Origin: Vulcanimicrobiota bacterium
GTDB lineage: Bacteria; Vulcanimicrobiota; Vulcanimicrobiia; Vulcanimicrobiales; Vulcanimicrobiaceae
NCBI GenBank assembly: GCA_019245995.1
Contig: JAFAQW010000268.1
Location: forward strand, 1-6,940
Reading direction: 5' to 3'
DNA: 6,940 nt
In this document: positions 5,831 through 6,940 of the stretch, one piece after another
Numbering within the stretch: position 1 is the stretch's first letter
Layout: each line of letters starts with the position of its first letter
The notes under the pieces: generated by a model
Told to the model about the DNA's origin: nothing
What the model saw: the letters and a program-made list of their open reading frames with translations, nothing else
The model's database searches: none
Made by a program: the position numbers and the translations under genes

Positions 5831-6822
5831 TCATCGTGGGAAATACGTAGCGTCTCTTCGTCCAACGCGGCGAGGGGAGTACGCGAAAGGCGCTCGCGTT
5901 CGCAAAGGTCGCGCTCTTTCGTGTCGACGAAGAGCAATCCCGTCACCAGCTCGCCACGCGCGCGCGACTCGTGGATCGTTCGCGCTGCCCCGATCGAGTC
6001 GGTGGGATCGTAATCCACGTCGAGTTTGCGGAGCAGCACGTGCGAGCCGTCATCAAACTCCACGTCCCGTACTTCCCCGGGCTGATAATCCACGCTCACC
6101 TCTTTGCCGCCGGCGATGTAGTCGGCGGTGTGCAATACGACGTCATGATCCTTCACGTAGGAGTAGCTCTTGGTCGAGCCTTCGTGATCGTTGAAGGTCA
6201 CGCACGGACTGATGACGTCGAGGATCGCGGTGCCGCGATGGGAAAAGGCGGCCTGGAGCAGCGGGACGAGTTGCTTGCCGTCACCCGAAAACGAACGGGC
6301 GACGAACGTAGCGCCGAGTTCGATCGCAAGTCCGCACGCGTCGATCGTAGCATATTCGTTGGCCTTACCGCCTTTTTGCGTGGAGCCGACGTCCGCGGTC
6401 GCAGAAAACTGGCCCTTGGTCAAGCCGTAGCATCCGTTGTTCTCAATGATGTACGTGCAGTCGAGATTGCGCCGGATCATATGACAGTATTGACCGAGGC
6501 CGATGCTGGCCGTGTCGCCGTCGCCGCTGATGCCGAGCACGACCAGGTCACGATTCGCGAGTTTCGCTCCGGTAGCCGCCGAAGGCATTCGTCCGTGCAG
6601 TCCGTTGAATCCGTGCGCCTGCTCGACGAAATACGCCGGCGTCTTCGAGGAGCATCCGATGCCGCTCATCTTTGCCAGGCGATGCGGCTCGACGCCGTAC
6701 TCGAACAGCGCCTTGATCAGATGGTTCGTTATCGAATTGTGACCGCATCCGGCGCAGAGCGTGGTCGGCAAGCCTTTATAGACTTCACGAGCCAAGCCAA
6801 TGATGTTGAGATTCGCCGTCAT
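5803..6822 (-). CDS. korB: 2-oxoacid:ferredoxin oxidoreductase beta subunit (probably 2-oxoglutarate)
   Basis: The 339-residue product is the thiamine-diphosphate and [4Fe-4S] subunit of a cytosolic enzyme that decarboxylates a 2-oxoacid, makes the acyl-CoA and reduces ferredoxin. The diphosphate/Mg motif is GDGDTASIG (100-108) with Asn128-Asn129. Likely cluster ligands are Cys23 and Cys26 (LCAGCGH), Cys57 (GIGC) and Cys207 (SPC). The stretch YGLTKGQFSATADVGST (132-148) resembles KorB of 2-oxoglutarate enzymes, such as the actinobacterial one, which favours succinyl-CoA as product. Pyruvate or branched-chain oxoacids are not excluded. The start is ATG at 6822, with AAAAGGA upstream at 6835-6829. 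The alpha gene ends 37 nt upstream on the same strand, and the sirtuin begins inside the korB 3' end. The C-terminal region after about 245 is a charged extension, common in the two-subunit type. Confidence 0.93.
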   Translation of the reverse strand: MTANLNIIGLAREVYKGLPTTLCAGCGHNSITNHLIKALFEYGVEPHRLAKMSGIGCSSKTPAYFVEQAHGFNGLHGRMPSAATGAKLANRDLVVLGISGDGDTASIGLGQYCHMIRRNLDCTYIIENNGCYGLTKGQFSATADVGSTQKGGKANEYATIDACGLAIELGATFVARSFSGDGKQLVPLLQAAFSHRGTAILDVISPCVTFNDHEGSTKSYSYVKDHDVVLHTADYIAGGKEVSVDYQPGEVRDVEFDDGSHVLLRKLDVDYDPTDSIGAARTIHESRARGELVTGLLFVDTKERDLCERERLSRTPLAALDEETLRISHDEWERLMERS

Positions 6823-6828
6823 GAAAGT

Positions 6829-6835
6829 TCCTTTT
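6829..6835 (-). promoter_or_regulatory. korB ribosome binding site
   Basis: AAAAGGA on the minus strand ends 6 nt before the korB ATG at 6822-6820. It lies in the 37-nt gap after the korA stop and supports this start choice. Confidence 0.65.
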
Positions 6836-6859
6836 CCATCCTGAGCGACAGCCTCACGA

Positions 6860-6940
6860 CTATTCCGCTACGACCGCGGGAAGACGTTCGGCCTCGAGCA
6901 ATGGGTCGATGATCGCGTGCGCATCGATCGGCACGCCGTT
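6860..6940 (-). CDS. korA: 3' end of 2-oxoacid:ferredoxin oxidoreductase alpha subunit
   Basis: Only the last 26 codons and the TAG stop (6862-6860) are in the window. The frame is open from the right edge. The translation includes NGVPIDAHAIIDPLLEAERL and ends in PAVVAE. Its position directly before korB on the same strand, with a 37-nt gap and a good ribosome binding site between them, fits the usual korA-korB order. The alpha subunit carries the gamma/pyrimidine-binding domains and supplies the oxoacid and CoA pocket in such enzymes. The assignment rests mainly on gene order, because 26 residues hold no diagnostic motif. Confidence 0.75.
   Translation of the reverse strand, partial: NGVPIDAHAIIDPLLEAERLPAVVAE

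Noticed and set aside
5971..6912. 313-residue plus-strand ORF opposite korB
   Set aside because: Antisense to a secure KorB with intact motifs. It runs across the korA-korB gap and shows no domain of its own.

Overview
The window is a GC-rich, gene-dense piece of bacterial chromosome with ordinary housekeeping and stress genes. There is no CRISPR array, insertion sequence, prophage gene or RNA gene that I can support. A ferredoxin-dependent 2-oxoacid oxidoreductase, a Lon protease and an Hsp20 fit an environmental bacterium of a phylum such as Eremiobacterota, Dormibacterota, Acidobacteriota, Chloroflexota or Actinomycetota. I cannot place it more exactly from the sequence alone.

Layout, left to right. 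(1) Positions 1-50, minus strand: the first 16 codons of a gene that runs off the left edge, preceded by a near-perfect Shine-Dalgarno. (2) 51-264: an intergenic stretch with short repeats. (3) 265-3692, minus strand: a probable three-gene stress operon read from high to low coordinates. It encodes a small exported protein of unknown function, an Hsp20 holdase chaperone and the ATP-dependent protease Lon. The hsp20 stop and lon start are 5 nt apart, so translation is probably coupled. (4) 3693-3789: a 97-bp divergent intergenic region, which also holds a chain of tiny overlapping reading frames just before the next gene. (5) 3790-5154, plus strand: an APC-superfamily amino-acid permease. (6) 5090-6940, minus strand: korA (only its last 26 codons), korB and a class III sirtuin in one tight block. 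The sirtuin start overlaps the korB end by 28 nt, and its end overlaps the permease end by 65 nt in convergent orientation.

Functional reading. Hsp20 holds unfolding proteins and Lon degrades those that cannot be rescued, so their pairing forms a small protein quality-control unit. KorAB would convert 2-oxoglutarate to succinyl-CoA with reduction of ferredoxin. The adjoining sirtuin carries the Tyr-x-x-Arg pair that lets class III sirtuins remove acidic acyl groups such as succinyl from lysine. A succinyl-CoA producer and a probable desuccinylase encoded together is the most interesting biological suggestion here, but it is an inference. No wholly new system was found.
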